Below, one piece after another: positions 18,497-28,276 of a DNA stretch of 64,000 bases. Source of the DNA: Clostridiaceae bacterium (lineage in GTDB: Bacteria > Bacillota > Clostridia > Lachnospirales > Lachnospiraceae); contig CABJBA010000011.1 of assembly GCA_902363735.1 (NCBI GenBank), positions 124,001 through 188,000 on the forward strand. The letters run 5' to 3'. How positions within the stretch are numbered: the stretch's first letter is position 1; the number at the start of each line of letters is the position of its first letter. The notes beneath the pieces are model-generated. The model did not search any database. It was not told the DNA's origin and saw nothing but the letters and a program-made list of their open reading frames with translations. Made by a program: the position numbers and the translations under genes.

Positions 18497-18541
18497 CTTC
18501 TTTAACCCCCATATATTTGGAGAACTCAAAGCACCGGCCTT

Positions 18542-18571
18542 ATCATATCGGTTTCGTAGGTATAAAGTCAA
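18542..18571 (-). promoter_or_regulatory. Promoter of the GT2-GtrA operon
   Basis: Minus strand TTGACT (18566-18571), 18-base spacer, TATGAT (18542-18547), about 45 bases before the ATG at 18496 and downstream of a terminator for the preceding operon. Confidence 0.5.
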
Positions 18572-18658
18572 TACATAAGGGCCAAGGAAAGACTGGATGG
18601 AAGCAACACGCCAGACATGGAAAAAAAGTGCTGACCCTGTTTTTTCATGCAAAAAAAG

Positions 18659-18678
18659 AACCGGAGCGCTCCGGTTCT
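18659..18678 (-). terminator. Rho-independent terminator of the first polysaccharide operon
   Basis: GAACCGGAGC/GCTCCGGTTC, a perfect 20-base palindrome followed on the minus strand by seven T residues. Placed 35 bases after the GH18-like gene. Confidence 0.9.
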
Positions 18679-18712
18679 CACTATATTTTACTTACTTCAT
18701 ATCCTTTAAGCC

Positions 18713-19807
18713 TTAACCCCCAAGTCTCCACAAAGAAAGCCGTTTCACTCCTGCACTCTCCAGGATTCCATACCAGAAATCCAGAGTTTCATTATCTGAA
18801 TACCAAACCTCATGATCCCTTCCGCTGTCATCACCATAGTTGTAAACCACAGCCTTGCTGTCTTCATCCCGTCTGACCGTCTTTCCCCCCAAAAACTCCT
18901 GATTCTTTTTTGCTGCCTCTGTTGTAATTTGCTCAACTCCATCAGAAGAGGTTAAAAAATCAAAGCCTCCGCATGATACCGCAAACCCCACTTCTCCAGG
19001 AATATGCTCTGCCTTTTTTACCATGGAAAGAAGAAATTCCCCATCGGCCTTTGGTCCCGGCGATGTGCCGTATCCATATAAATTATAGCACATCAGGACG
19101 TATTCCGGCCCCTCTGTCAAATCAATTTCCTCTACAGGGGCTCCTGGTTCTAAAATCACTCTCACCAAAAGGTTTTTACTTTCTGCCTGTTCATACAGCT
19201 CATCGATAAATACAACAAATAAATTCCATAAATTCATATCTTTTCGGATGGCCTCATAGTCAATTTCAATCCCATCCATCCGTTCGCTCTCTGCCATCTT
19301 CAGGATATCATTGATATGACTTCTCCTGGCTTCCTTGGATGACAAAAGGTGATAAAGCAGCTCCGTATCCTTAAGAGAAGCACTCCCATCCGCTTTTAAC
19401 AAGTCATTGACAAAACTCAGATAGCTGGTCAGTTTTTTATCTCCATAAGCCTGGTCCATCTCTTCACGGGCCTGACTTACTCCGTCAGGAATAAACAGTT
19501 TTTTATCCTTATCAAAATAAGCAGCAAAATAGCTGACTCCGGAAATATCCCGGTTCACCCCATGGGCATATTGGGTAACTCTTTTACTGTCCCAGTAAAC
19601 CGACCAGACATGAAGTCCTCTTTGTTCACCAACTTCTTTTTCTGCATGAGTTTCCACAATTTTATAATTATTTTGTGGTTTTTCCACATTTTGCTCCCCT
19701 GTTTTCCCCTTGCCAACACATCCAGCCAGAATAACCGCTCCGCTTAGAACTCCTGCAAGAGCCAGATAACATAATTTCATAGGTTGCCCATATCCTCTCT
19801 TTGCCAT
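18713..19807 (-). CDS. GH18-like lipoprotein
   Basis: 364 residues. Lipoprotein signal with lipobox LAGC (Cys30). Domain of the GH18 type: DGIEIDYE (178-185), the DxxDxDxE motif with Glu replacing the second Asp but keeping catalytic E185; later CYNLYGYG and a terminal LSLWRLGG fit the barrel strands of chitinase-like and spore-coat SleL/YaaH-like proteins. Anchored outside the membrane, it could trim or bind a GlcNAc-type polymer made by the neighbouring synthase. ATG 19807 has GAGGG upstream; an internal ATG at 19780 is also possible. Ends at a strong terminator. Confidence 0.75.
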   Translation of the reverse strand: MAKRGYGQPMKLCYLALAGVLSGAVILAGCVGKGKTGEQNVEKPQNNYKIVETHAEKEVGEQRGLHVWSVYWDSKRVTQYAHGVNRDISGVSYFAAYFDKDKKLFIPDGVSQAREEMDQAYGDKKLTSYLSFVNDLLKADGSASLKDTELLYHLLSSKEARRSHINDILKMAESERMDGIEIDYEAIRKDMNLWNLFVVFIDELYEQAESKNLLVRVILEPGAPVEEIDLTEGPEYVLMCYNLYGYGTSPGPKADGEFLLSMVKKAEHIPGEVGFAVSCGGFDFLTSSDGVEQITTEAAKKNQEFLGGKTVRRDEDSKAVVYNYGDDSGRDHEVWYSDNETLDFWYGILESAGVKRLSLWRLGG

Positions 19808-19841
19808 AGGTCCCTCAAAACCTGCATAAACAGCCAAACTA

Positions 19842-21659
19842 TTACAATGTCCTGATAAACCAGTTAATAACACGGTTCCACAGCTCCCCTGTTTTGCCAA
19901 GCATCTTTTGATATCCTTTCAGGCTGTTGTCATAAAGGACATTTTCGCTGCTATCCCGGATCACAACATCTTCAAAAACACCGTCATAGACATCATCGGC
20001 AATATTTCTCTGACTGTACCCAAAATCTTCAAAAGCAGATTCCAGATACACGCCTCCTTCTTCGGATTTAGTAACAGACAACCCGGAGACAGCACTTTTT
20101 CCATCAACCTCAATATTGAGCTTATCTCCTGACAGGGAAATGTGAAGCTGCCTGGCTCCCCTTTCCCCAATCTGAAAATCAGGAACATAATCCTGGTTCT
20201 CCTGGGAGGAATCTTCTGTTTGCACAATTTCTTCCCTTACCTGTTCAATATTATAGGTGAGTTCCTCATTTCTGTCATACAGGTATTGGGCTGCTTTTAA
20301 GGAATTCAAATTATCCTCTTTGACTGTTTCATAGACCGTTTGGTCAAATTCAGCTAAGTTAAGTTCATATACAGAAGATCCATGATCATATGCAGACAGT
20401 ATATTGTTTTTCAGCTCAATCATAACAGAATCCGAAAGAGTATTTCCCGTTCGTAAATAGAGCCTCTGTATGCCCAGCACATTCCCTGTAACATTGAGTG
20501 AAACGTCAATATCCTTATAATGTCCACTTTCCTTCAGCTTTAAGAGGCCATTTCCTTTTGACTCAGAGGTGAGGGCAATGGCATTCTTCCTGAACTGAGC
20601 CGCCCCTGAAAGACTTTCCCAATAAGCCATTCTCTTTTTATCCCCGTTTTCAAAGACTATATCTTTTCCCGTATCCGCCTTAATTCTCATCAGCAGATGA
20701 TTGGGATACCAGTATGCCTGAGGCTGCATTCTGGTTAAATCATAGATATCAGTCTTCAAGTCATTCCTGGAATTTCCTTCCCTGTTAAAGTTCATATTAA
20801 ACAGTTTCTTAATCCATTCTTCATTTACCTTACTGACCATTTCATGATTTCCGAATCTCCCTGTATTAGCATGCATCAGCACATAAAGATCGGGAAGCTT
20901 TCCCAGATTTTTTGTATACCCATTTTCCATCAGGTTATAGTCATTGTTGATTCTTTCCTCCATCTGATCATGGCTTTCCTTGGGAATTCCATCTTCATCA
21001 CGGATATAATCCATTAAATACTGGTTATAATTTCTGCCCAGGTATTTCCGCATATAATTGAATTCCTTTAAGTTCAGCTCTCCCAGATAATTGTCGTACC
21101 GGTCAAACACATTGATATAGGACAACCGGTAGCCATTGGTTCCAAATTCCCAAAAGCTGGTTTTCTCAAGACTCTTTAAATCCTTAGAAGATAAAAAGGC
21201 AGAATCCTTCTCATCAAATTTCTGCCCATAGCTGAGCACCGTTCCAAGATAATTGTATTTTTCCATTATTTTAGAGGAAAATATAGCAGTATCCCTCCGC
21301 CCGTCTTCAAACATCAGGAACAGCGCATTATCAGGCAGTTGTGTTCCCTTGCTGTAATACTCTTGAATATCCTTTTGAGATATCGTCACATAACCGTTGC
21401 TTTCCAGTGCCTTAATATGCTCCTCCAGCCTTTTTGTGCTGATTAATGAAGATGTACCATCACGGTCAACTCCAAAATAGGATAATGCAATAAAGCCTTG
21501 GTCGTCTTTTTGGGTTATACCTCCCATAGGGGCGGGGGTATATGTATTGGTTGTAAAAAACGCCCGAAGTATGACCGTGAGAATAGCAGCTAATATAATG
21601 GCCTGTATCACACTTCGTATTATTTTCTTATGATCTTTAGATATTCTCTTTCCCTTCAT
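19842..21659 (-). CDS. Membrane-anchored divergent NodB-like polysaccharide deacetylase
   Basis: 605 residues. One N-terminal helix (about 14-33), then an extracellular domain with LFLMFEDGRRD (MFEDG 116-120), a variant of the TFDDG metal-binding strand of carbohydrate esterase 4, and a later LYVLMHANTG. The C-terminal 250 residues look beta-rich and may bind glycan. Glu in place of the first Asp means activity is uncertain. ATG 21659 has GGAGGAG upstream and overlaps the previous gene by 23 bases, so it is coupled to the synthase. PgaB-like role in polymer deacetylation/export is inferred. Confidence 0.65.
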   Translation of the reverse strand: MKGKRISKDHKKIIRSVIQAIILAAILTVILRAFFTTNTYTPAPMGGITQKDDQGFIALSYFGVDRDGTSSLISTKRLEEHIKALESNGYVTISQKDIQEYYSKGTQLPDNALFLMFEDGRRDTAIFSSKIMEKYNYLGTVLSYGQKFDEKDSAFLSSKDLKSLEKTSFWEFGTNGYRLSYINVFDRYDNYLGELNLKEFNYMRKYLGRNYNQYLMDYIRDEDGIPKESHDQMEERINNDYNLMENGYTKNLGKLPDLYVLMHANTGRFGNHEMVSKVNEEWIKKLFNMNFNREGNSRNDLKTDIYDLTRMQPQAYWYPNHLLMRIKADTGKDIVFENGDKKRMAYWESLSGAAQFRKNAIALTSESKGNGLLKLKESGHYKDIDVSLNVTGNVLGIQRLYLRTGNTLSDSVMIELKNNILSAYDHGSSVYELNLAEFDQTVYETVKEDNLNSLKAAQYLYDRNEELTYNIEQVREEIVQTEDSSQENQDYVPDFQIGERGARQLHISLSGDKLNIEVDGKSAVSGLSVTKSEEGGVYLESAFEDFGYSQRNIADDVYDGVFEDVVIRDSSENVLYDNSLKGYQKMLGKTGELWNRVINWFIRTL

Positions 21660-23544
21660 GAGACTCCTCCGAGGTCTGTTTCCCACTATTGCCTTGCTTT
21701 TTCTTTAGCTTGTCCTCTCTTTTTTTCTTCTTTTTCTCCTCCTCCTCAATGTCACTGGGAGTCATTCTGGTTCCCCAGGTGGATTTCCAGAAGGTGACCC
21801 ATGCCACAGGCATTTGCCACAATAAAACAGCCTCATAATACAGGCAGAATACCATGCCGAAAATCCAGGTTGAGCTTTTTCTGAGAAACAACTGAGCCAT
21901 GCTCATAAGAGAGGCCATAAGCAAAAGCCCCACCAGAAAGGTCACCGGAAATACTCTCTGGGTAATCGGCACATAAACCAGGTTATATAATACGATCACC
22001 GGAGCTGCAACAGGCACAAATAATCCCATATAGAAAAGCACGGAAGCAAAGGGCTCTTTCTTAAACATAAAGGTTCCTGCAATCAGGGATTCTCTCAGCC
22101 ATGATCGTTTCCACCTCATCTGCTGCTTTAGAAACACATCATAAGTATTTGGAACAATGGTCTGGCAGAAGGCACTGTCCTGATAAGAGGTCCTGTAATG
22201 GGTTAAAACAAAATTAGTCATAGCCCTGTCGTCACCAAAGGTAGCCCTCTGACCTAAAAAGCTCTGGTTCAGCCAGTTATTCATATTTTCCAGGATAATT
22301 TCCTTCCTGTAGCAAGCCAAAGGACCTGATAAACAAGTCACCACATCAAAGTAGGCTTCTGCTGCCTTCATAATGCGAAAAGCAATATAATATCTCACTG
22401 ACTGCATCTTCGTCAGTCCGTTCGTATAGGTATTGGCAACATCTGTCCGCCCTGCCACTCCTCCCATTTTAGGATCCTTAAAGGGCTGTACCAAATTTCG
22501 TATGGCAAAAGGATCTAAAAAGCTGTCTGAATCCACAAATACCACCAGCTCATGCTTTGCAGCCAAAGCCCCTGCTGAAAGGGCTTCCCGTTTCCCGGCA
22601 TTTTTTTCAAGAACAATATATTTCAGCCTGGATTCCGTATCAAACTGTTCCCCTTCTTTGTAAAGTCTTTGGACGATTTCATCAATCTTTTCCACTGACT
22701 TATCCGAGGAACAGTCGTCAATAATAATAACCTCCAACTGGTCTACCGGATAATCCTGGTTGATGCAGCTGAGAATGGTTCTTTGAATCCATTCCTCCTC
22801 GTTAAAGCAGGGAATTAATATGGTCACCCCCGGTGTAAAATCAATATCCAGAGGTGCTTCCCGGTACAAAGCTCCAAATAAATATCTGCTGAGCAAAAAC
22901 ACGGCAGCAATAATACTGTATAAATACATCCATTTATTAAACCGGAAATAAATAATGCTTTCTGCCCGCATTAATATGACAAATACACTGATAAAAAGCA
23001 TAAGAAAGCTGGATATCATCAGCATATATCTTCCCCTTCTTCTGGAGGAATAAATGGATAAGGCCTCCTCAAACATAAAACCGCAATGGTAGGAGGAATC
23101 CTCCAGCTTCTGGCTTCTGGCTATGGAGCTAAACACATGAACCTTCATCTCCATTCCCTCAGGCAGGGTTCCAGCAATGATTTCAAAATTTAGGCTGATT
23201 TTATCCGCACGTTCCAGAATATCCATCTGTTCTTTTGACTTAACATTCAGTAAAATTCCGGTCATTGAAATATCAACGCCTTTACACTGGATTTTGTGTT
23301 TCGTCTTGCCGGATATGCAGATTACCTCCACATCATAATCAATTTTATATCTCAGCCCCGCCTGCTTTTGTATGATGTAGTCATTGATATTCTCTTCCCT
23401 GTTTTCCCGCCCTCTGCGGTCAATGTTGGTTCTCACATTGGTTTTATCCGGAACATTGGCCAATAACCGCCTGTCGGTTTTTAATTCGAGAAGCCTGTCT
23501 TTTAATTCTTTATCTTTTTTGTTGTTTTTCTTTTGAAATATCAT
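21637..23544 (-). CDS. PilZ-GT2 processive synthase (hyaluronan/PgaC-like)
   Basis: 635 residues. Charged N-terminus, a PilZ-like domain with DISMTG (91-96) and a preceding Arg-rich NIDRRGRENRE stretch (no strict RxxxR seen), two helices, GT2 domain with DDCSSD, DSD (338-340), GDDR (437-440) and QQMRW (474-478), three to four more helices, and a Lys/Glu-rich coiled tail. The GT2 part matches hyaluronan, chitin and PNAG synthases; the PilZ part suggests c-di-GMP control from the N-terminal side. Start ATGA overlaps the stop of the four-NodB gene. Confidence 0.85.
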   Translation of the reverse strand: MIFQKKNNKKDKELKDRLLELKTDRRLLANVPDKTNVRTNIDRRGRENREENINDYIIQKQAGLRYKIDYDVEVICISGKTKHKIQCKGVDISMTGILLNVKSKEQMDILERADKISLNFEIIAGTLPEGMEMKVHVFSSIARSQKLEDSSYHCGFMFEEALSIYSSRRRGRYMLMISSFLMLFISVFVILMRAESIIYFRFNKWMYLYSIIAAVFLLSRYLFGALYREAPLDIDFTPGVTILIPCFNEEEWIQRTILSCINQDYPVDQLEVIIIDDCSSDKSVEKIDEIVQRLYKEGEQFDTESRLKYIVLEKNAGKREALSAGALAAKHELVVFVDSDSFLDPFAIRNLVQPFKDPKMGGVAGRTDVANTYTNGLTKMQSVRYYIAFRIMKAAEAYFDVVTCLSGPLACYRKEIILENMNNWLNQSFLGQRATFGDDRAMTNFVLTHYRTSYQDSAFCQTIVPNTYDVFLKQQMRWKRSWLRESLIAGTFMFKKEPFASVLFYMGLFVPVAAPVIVLYNLVYVPITQRVFPVTFLVGLLLMASLMSMAQLFLRKSSTWIFGMVFCLYYEAVLLWQMPVAWVTFWKSTWGTRMTPSDIEEEEKKKKKREDKLKKKQGNSGKQTSEESHEGKENI

Positions 23545-26500
23545 TGCACTGCTCCATCTGCGGCCTCAGTCAGGCTTTCCTGGACTCCAGCCTCCTGAAC
23601 CGGTTCCTTATCCGGCAGTTCCAGATAATTGCTTAATTTATCAAACCGATATCCTCTTTCTATCAGCACCGGAATAGCCATATCCAATGCCTTGGCTGTA
23701 AGGTCAGGCTTACTTGAAGGCTCTTGGGTATCATTGGACATATGCATTACAAGAACGCTTCCATTTTGGAGTATATATCTATCTCCATTTTCTCTTCTAA
23801 TTCCGTTTAGAAGCTCGTCAACCAATTCTTCAGGAGTTTTTTCTTCATAATCATGAGTACTGATATCACCGCTCACAATATACTCAAATCCCATATCAAA
23901 GATCGCTTCCATTCCATTTCTGCTCATAGCCAGCGTTGGAGGTCTGAATATCTTAGTCAGAGCCGGTTTTCCATCAACTGCAACATCTCCCACAATGTCC
24001 TGCAACCGTTTAAAGGACAAGGCCAGATCATCCTTTCTTACCTGAACCTCTTCTTCTGTCAAAGATTCATAAATTGCTGTCTTGTCATTTTCCGAAGACA
24101 CAACCCGCTTCGAATAAGGATAGTGCATATCTGTATGGCTTCCTACATCATGCCCATCCAAAGCAATAGCCCTTAACAGGTTAGGGTTACTATCCACATA
24201 GTTGGTTCTGATAAAAAAGCTTGCTTTAATATTATATTTTCTCAAAACATATAAAATCTGATTGATAGGCTGGTCTGAACCCCAATCGTCAAAAGTCAAA
24301 AACAAAACCTTATCGTTTGTAAATCTTCCGACCATATCCATTTTTTCCAAAGCCTTGTTGGAAAATCCGGGGAGTTCACGATAGCTGCTGATATCCGGGT
24401 TTCCGATATACCGCTCCTGCATAAGGCTTGTTTTTTCATTTTCCGTAAGCCCCTCCAAATGTCCGGCAGCAATGGCATCCTTTTCATATATATAATCCGT
24501 TTCTTTCACCGGATACTGGTATATACCCGGACTGTTTCTTAAATCGCTGACGCTGACAATGCGGTACTGAGTTCCGTTATTCTCTTTTTCATCCACATAG
24601 GAATTATTCAGAATCCGGTTTTCATAAATATCCAGAATCACGTTTCCAATCGTCTCTGCCGCCTTATAATAATCCAATCTGAAGTAGAGAATATACCCTC
24701 TTTTTGCAGATATATTTCCCGCATTAAAAGAAGCGGCTATGATTTCCTCCAGCGTTCCCTCAGGGCTGACCTTAGAGCTTGCCAGAGAAAGATCCTGCCA
24801 TATAAGAGTACAGCCTGCACTGGAAAACGCCTCCAGCATTTCATCAGTCGTCTCTATCATGTAAGGATACCTGACTAAAACAGCCTGCACCCCAAACTTC
24901 TTTTTTAGCTTATTTTGTATTCCGGTGACATTAGAATAAACGGAATTAAAATCCTTTTTACCCTGAGCATTGAGACTGATACCGATTTCATGGCCTTTAT
25001 CCAATATCCGCCGTATTTCTTCTCCGTTTGTATTGATTTCCTTATCTGTCACAAAAAATGTGGCTTTTCCCTGAATCTGATCCAGTTTTTCCAGAACATC
25101 ATAAAGGGCATCCTTTTGATATATGCCGTAGAATGTAAAGGAAAGTTCCTGACTGGTTGTATATACCGTGCTGACAACATCCGCCAGTCTCCCCTTGTTT
25201 TCAGCCCGGATCTGATTATAGTCCATGGCGCCGCTCCCGACCGACTCAGCAAAAGATAACGCATATGCCGTTTCTTCCACCAGTTTTTTTAGGAAAGAAA
25301 CCCTGTAATTCTTTTTGTGAAGCATGTCCAGCACATCCTGGGTCACCAGGTTCACCTCATCATTAAGATCAAGCCTGAGATGAATAAACTCTCCTTTTCT
25401 GATTCCCTTTGAAAAATATTTTATTATTTCCTCTGCAGGTTTATTATCTACAATGGGATTCTTGGAATATGTAACCACCTCATAAGCCAGTGAAGAAGCC
25501 GCTTCCAGCACCAAATCATTATACTTTGCATAGGCCGGCATAAAAAGGCTGGTTTTAACACCGTATTTGTCCTTCAGCAGCTTATCCGTCTTGTATATTT
25601 CTAAACATATTTCCGGAAAACTCAAGTTACTTAAGTCATTTCCTGTTAAGCCCCCGTTTCCAATTTCATGGCCCTGGGCTATTATTTCTTTAATGCTTTC
25701 TTCGTATTCCAGCAATTCCTCTCCTGTTACAAAAAAGGTAGCCTTTATCTGATTTTCTTTTAAAAACGTTAAAATATTAGTAAGATTTTCCCGATTACCA
25801 ATTCCACGGAAGGTGATGCCCACTTCCTCTCCCCGGGTACTTGCAGAAGAATATACCCGGGCAAGGTTTCCGCCGTTTTTTTCCCTGAGTTCTGTAAAGT
25901 CTAATGAAAAATCTCCATCCTCATATTCCTGCAGATCCTCTGCAAATACAGTCCGGTAACCAACTTCCTCCAGAGCCATTGACAGCCAATCCACCACCTG
26001 AATCAGGCGCTCTTCCTCTGTCCTTGTCTCTGCTTCTCTGGTTTCCATGGGGCGGTCTTCATCCGCCTGTGAACTGATCTCCTCAACTTCTTTCTCATAT
26101 TCCGTTTCATCCAACATACCTGACATCTTAACGGTTATCAAACTTCCCCGTTTGATCCCTTTTACATAGTCCAGGGCCTGATCGTAACTGGAAAAGCTTT
26201 GATAATTAAGAAAATTCCGGCTGTCTGCAACGTATTCATAACTGCAGGCATAAGCTGCCTCCAAAAGATCTTTTGTCAGCCGGGTGGAAGAGGCTTGTAA
26301 AACCTTGGGGGACTCTGCCCCAACTGTTTTCATAATCACATTTGTCTTTGAAAAATTCTCAACCAGCGCTTTCTCTGAAAGTTCCTCCAGATGTTTCTCT
26401 CCCTTTAGTCCATTGCTCCCAACTCTATGTCCATGCTCCTTAATCCTTTTTACAAAGTCAGGATACTCAGCTGCAGCCATTCCGGACAGTATAAACGTGG

Positions 26501-26810
26501 CAGACTGGTCATAACGGGAAATCAGTTCCAAAACCCTTTCATTGGTTTCTTCGTTGCTGATCCCAAGAATATTGACAGCAGCCACCTTTTCTATGGTATT
26601 GACTCCGTCAGCTACTTCTGCCTCCCGCTCCTCATCCTGCAGTTGATTCATCGCTTCTTTAATATCCTTTGATGCATCATACTGAGTCTGTCCCACTGAA
26701 AAAGTACTGGCCTGCTTTGATCTCAAACTTAACCCTGAAATTACAGCAAGACCAAGGACCAGGCATAAAATAAAAACTACAATCCATTTATTCATATATT
26801 TTCCAAGCAT
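23541..26810 (-). CDS. Large membrane-anchored protein with four tandem NodB (polysaccharide deacetylase) units
   Basis: 1089 residues. N-terminal helix (9-28), then four successive NodB-like units (about 76-290, 328-508, 555-760, 832-1065). Only the last keeps the full CE4 signature: TFDDW (839-843), SHTDMH (891-896), FRPPTL (955-960), VMHMSN (1021-1026). Units two and three keep the fold words KATFFVT and GHEIG but have TFRG/TFYG and GNGGL/GISLN where the metal ligands should be, so they look like catalytically dead copies that could bind polymer. Extracellular, in the synthase operon; likely deacetylates the nascent HexNAc polymer. Confidence 0.85.
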   Translation of the reverse strand: MLGKYMNKWIVVFILCLVLGLAVISGLSLRSKQASTFSVGQTQYDASKDIKEAMNQLQDEEREAEVADGVNTIEKVAAVNILGISNEETNERVLELISRYDQSATFILSGMAAAEYPDFVKRIKEHGHRVGSNGLKGEKHLEELSEKALVENFSKTNVIMKTVGAESPKVLQASSTRLTKDLLEAAYACSYEYVADSRNFLNYQSFSSYDQALDYVKGIKRGSLITVKMSGMLDETEYEKEVEEISSQADEDRPMETREAETRTEEERLIQVVDWLSMALEEVGYRTVFAEDLQEYEDGDFSLDFTELREKNGGNLARVYSSASTRGEEVGITFRGIGNRENLTNILTFLKENQIKATFFVTGEELLEYEESIKEIIAQGHEIGNGGLTGNDLSNLSFPEICLEIYKTDKLLKDKYGVKTSLFMPAYAKYNDLVLEAASSLAYEVVTYSKNPIVDNKPAEEIIKYFSKGIRKGEFIHLRLDLNDEVNLVTQDVLDMLHKKNYRVSFLKKLVEETAYALSFAESVGSGAMDYNQIRAENKGRLADVVSTVYTTSQELSFTFYGIYQKDALYDVLEKLDQIQGKATFFVTDKEINTNGEEIRRILDKGHEIGISLNAQGKKDFNSVYSNVTGIQNKLKKKFGVQAVLVRYPYMIETTDEMLEAFSSAGCTLIWQDLSLASSKVSPEGTLEEIIAASFNAGNISAKRGYILYFRLDYYKAAETIGNVILDIYENRILNNSYVDEKENNGTQYRIVSVSDLRNSPGIYQYPVKETDYIYEKDAIAAGHLEGLTENEKTSLMQERYIGNPDISSYRELPGFSNKALEKMDMVGRFTNDKVLFLTFDDWGSDQPINQILYVLRKYNIKASFFIRTNYVDSNPNLLRAIALDGHDVGSHTDMHYPYSKRVVSSENDKTAIYESLTEEEVQVRKDDLALSFKRLQDIVGDVAVDGKPALTKIFRPPTLAMSRNGMEAIFDMGFEYIVSGDISTHDYEEKTPEELVDELLNGIRRENGDRYILQNGSVLVMHMSNDTQEPSSKPDLTAKALDMAIPVLIERGYRFDKLSNYLELPDKEPVQEAGVQESLTEAADGAVQ

Positions 26811-26825
26811 TTTTTACTCCTCACA

Positions 26826-28142
26826 TCAAAGACTCCAATAGGAATATCCCAGGTCACACATTTTCTTTTTATCAAAAATGCTTTTCACATCAATAATAAC
26901 CCTTTCAGAATCCGGGTGATAATTAAAAAAGCTCTCCAGCTGTTTAAAACTAAGTTCTAAAAATTCTTTATGAGAGACGGCAAAAACAATTCCATCTGCC
27001 TGTTTCACTTCTTCCAATTCTACAACATCAATTCCATAATCCGCCTTTACCTCTTCCTTTTTCAAGAAAGGGTCTACTACTTTAATAGAAACCCCATATT
27101 CCTTTAACCCCTCAACGATATCCAGTACCTTTGAATTTCTGATATCAGGGCAATTTTCCTTAAATGTAAATCCAAAGACATAAACCGAAGAATTCATTAC
27201 CAGCTTATTGGCCTTTATCAACTGTTTTACAGTCGTAGCTGCAATATATTCACCCATACTGTCGTTAATCTTTCGTCCCGACAAAATAATCTGAGAATGA
27301 TATCCCAGACGTTCCGCCTCATAAATGAAATAATAAGGATCCACTCCAATGCAGTGCCCTCCCACAAGTCCCGGAGTAAACCCAAGAGCATTCCATTTGG
27401 TACTCATGGCATCAACTACTTCTTTTGTATTGATTTTCATTTTATCAAACACAATGGCCAACTCATTCATAAATGCAATATTAATATCTCTTTGAGCGTT
27501 TTCCACCAGCTTGGCTGCTTCCGCAACCTTGATGCTTCCTGCCCGGTAAACGCCTGCATCAATAATCAGTTCATAAACCCTGGCAATCTCTTCCAAAGTT
27601 TCCTCATCCATTCCTGAAACAATTTTAACAATGGTGCTCAAGGTATGCACCTTGTCTCCGGGATTAATCCTCTCAGGAGAATAGCCTACCCGAAAGTCCC
27701 TGCCGCAGATAAATCCAGAAGTTTCCTCCAGAATAGGGACACAGATATCCTCTGTAACTCCTGGATAGACAGTGGATTCAAAAACTACAATACTTCCCTT
27801 TGACAGATTCCGCCCAACAATCCGGCAGGCATCCGATACAGGCTTTAAATCAGGAGTCTTATCTTTATGGACAGGAGTAGGCACCGCCACCACCAGAAAC
27901 TTTGAATCCCGCAGTCTGGTTTCCTCACAGGTAAACTCCATATCCAGGTTCTTAATGTCTTCTCCCAGCTCATTTGTAACATCAATTCCCTGTATAAATT
28001 TTTCTATCCTCTCAGAATCAATATCAAATCCAATGGTTTTGATCTTCTTTGAAAATGCTGCAGCAATAGGAAGGCCCACATATCCCAGCCCGATCACTGC
28101 CACACTCTCTATCTTCTCAATAATTTTCTCGTACAGCGTCAT
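26826..28142 (-). CDS. UDP-N-acetylhexosamine 6-dehydrogenase (WecC/TviB type)
   Basis: 438 residues. GLGYVGLP NAD-binding motif (18-25), VVAVPTP, TVYPGVTE, and catalytic Cys264 in GGHCIGVDPYYF, as in UDP-ManNAc and UDP-GlcNAc dehydrogenases. Converts a UDP-HexNAc into the uronic acid, a precursor for an acidic exopolysaccharide. First gene of the operon, 15 bases before the four-NodB gene. Which epimer it uses cannot be told from sequence; no UDP-GlcNAc 2-epimerase gene is adjacent. Confidence 0.85.
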   Translation of the reverse strand: MTLYEKIIEKIESVAVIGLGYVGLPIAAAFSKKIKTIGFDIDSERIEKFIQGIDVTNELGEDIKNLDMEFTCEETRLRDSKFLVVAVPTPVHKDKTPDLKPVSDACRIVGRNLSKGSIVVFESTVYPGVTEDICVPILEETSGFICGRDFRVGYSPERINPGDKVHTLSTIVKIVSGMDEETLEEIARVYELIIDAGVYRAGSIKVAEAAKLVENAQRDINIAFMNELAIVFDKMKINTKEVVDAMSTKWNALGFTPGLVGGHCIGVDPYYFIYEAERLGYHSQIILSGRKINDSMGEYIAATTVKQLIKANKLVMNSSVYVFGFTFKENCPDIRNSKVLDIVEGLKEYGVSIKVVDPFLKKEEVKADYGIDVVELEEVKQADGIVFAVSHKEFLELSFKQLESFFNYHPDSERVIIDVKSIFDKKKMCDLGYSYWSL

Positions 28143-28214
28143 ACGTTTCCTCTTCTCTTACAATGGTAATCTTAAAATTTATGTTTTTTTCTACTAAGAT
28201 AAAATTAGTAATAC

Positions 28215-28276
28215 TTCCTATATTATCAAAACAAAGAGGAAATTACTACTGTTTTCATAAATTAATTTCCTATATT
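28215..28276. repeat. Direct repeat TTCCTATATT in the divergent intergenic region
   Basis: The 10-mer TTCCTATATT occurs at 28215-28224 and 28267-28276, 52 bases apart (about five helical turns), between the dehydrogenase and MCP genes. It could be a regulator site shared by the divergent genes; the AT-rich context makes chance possible. Confidence 0.3.
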
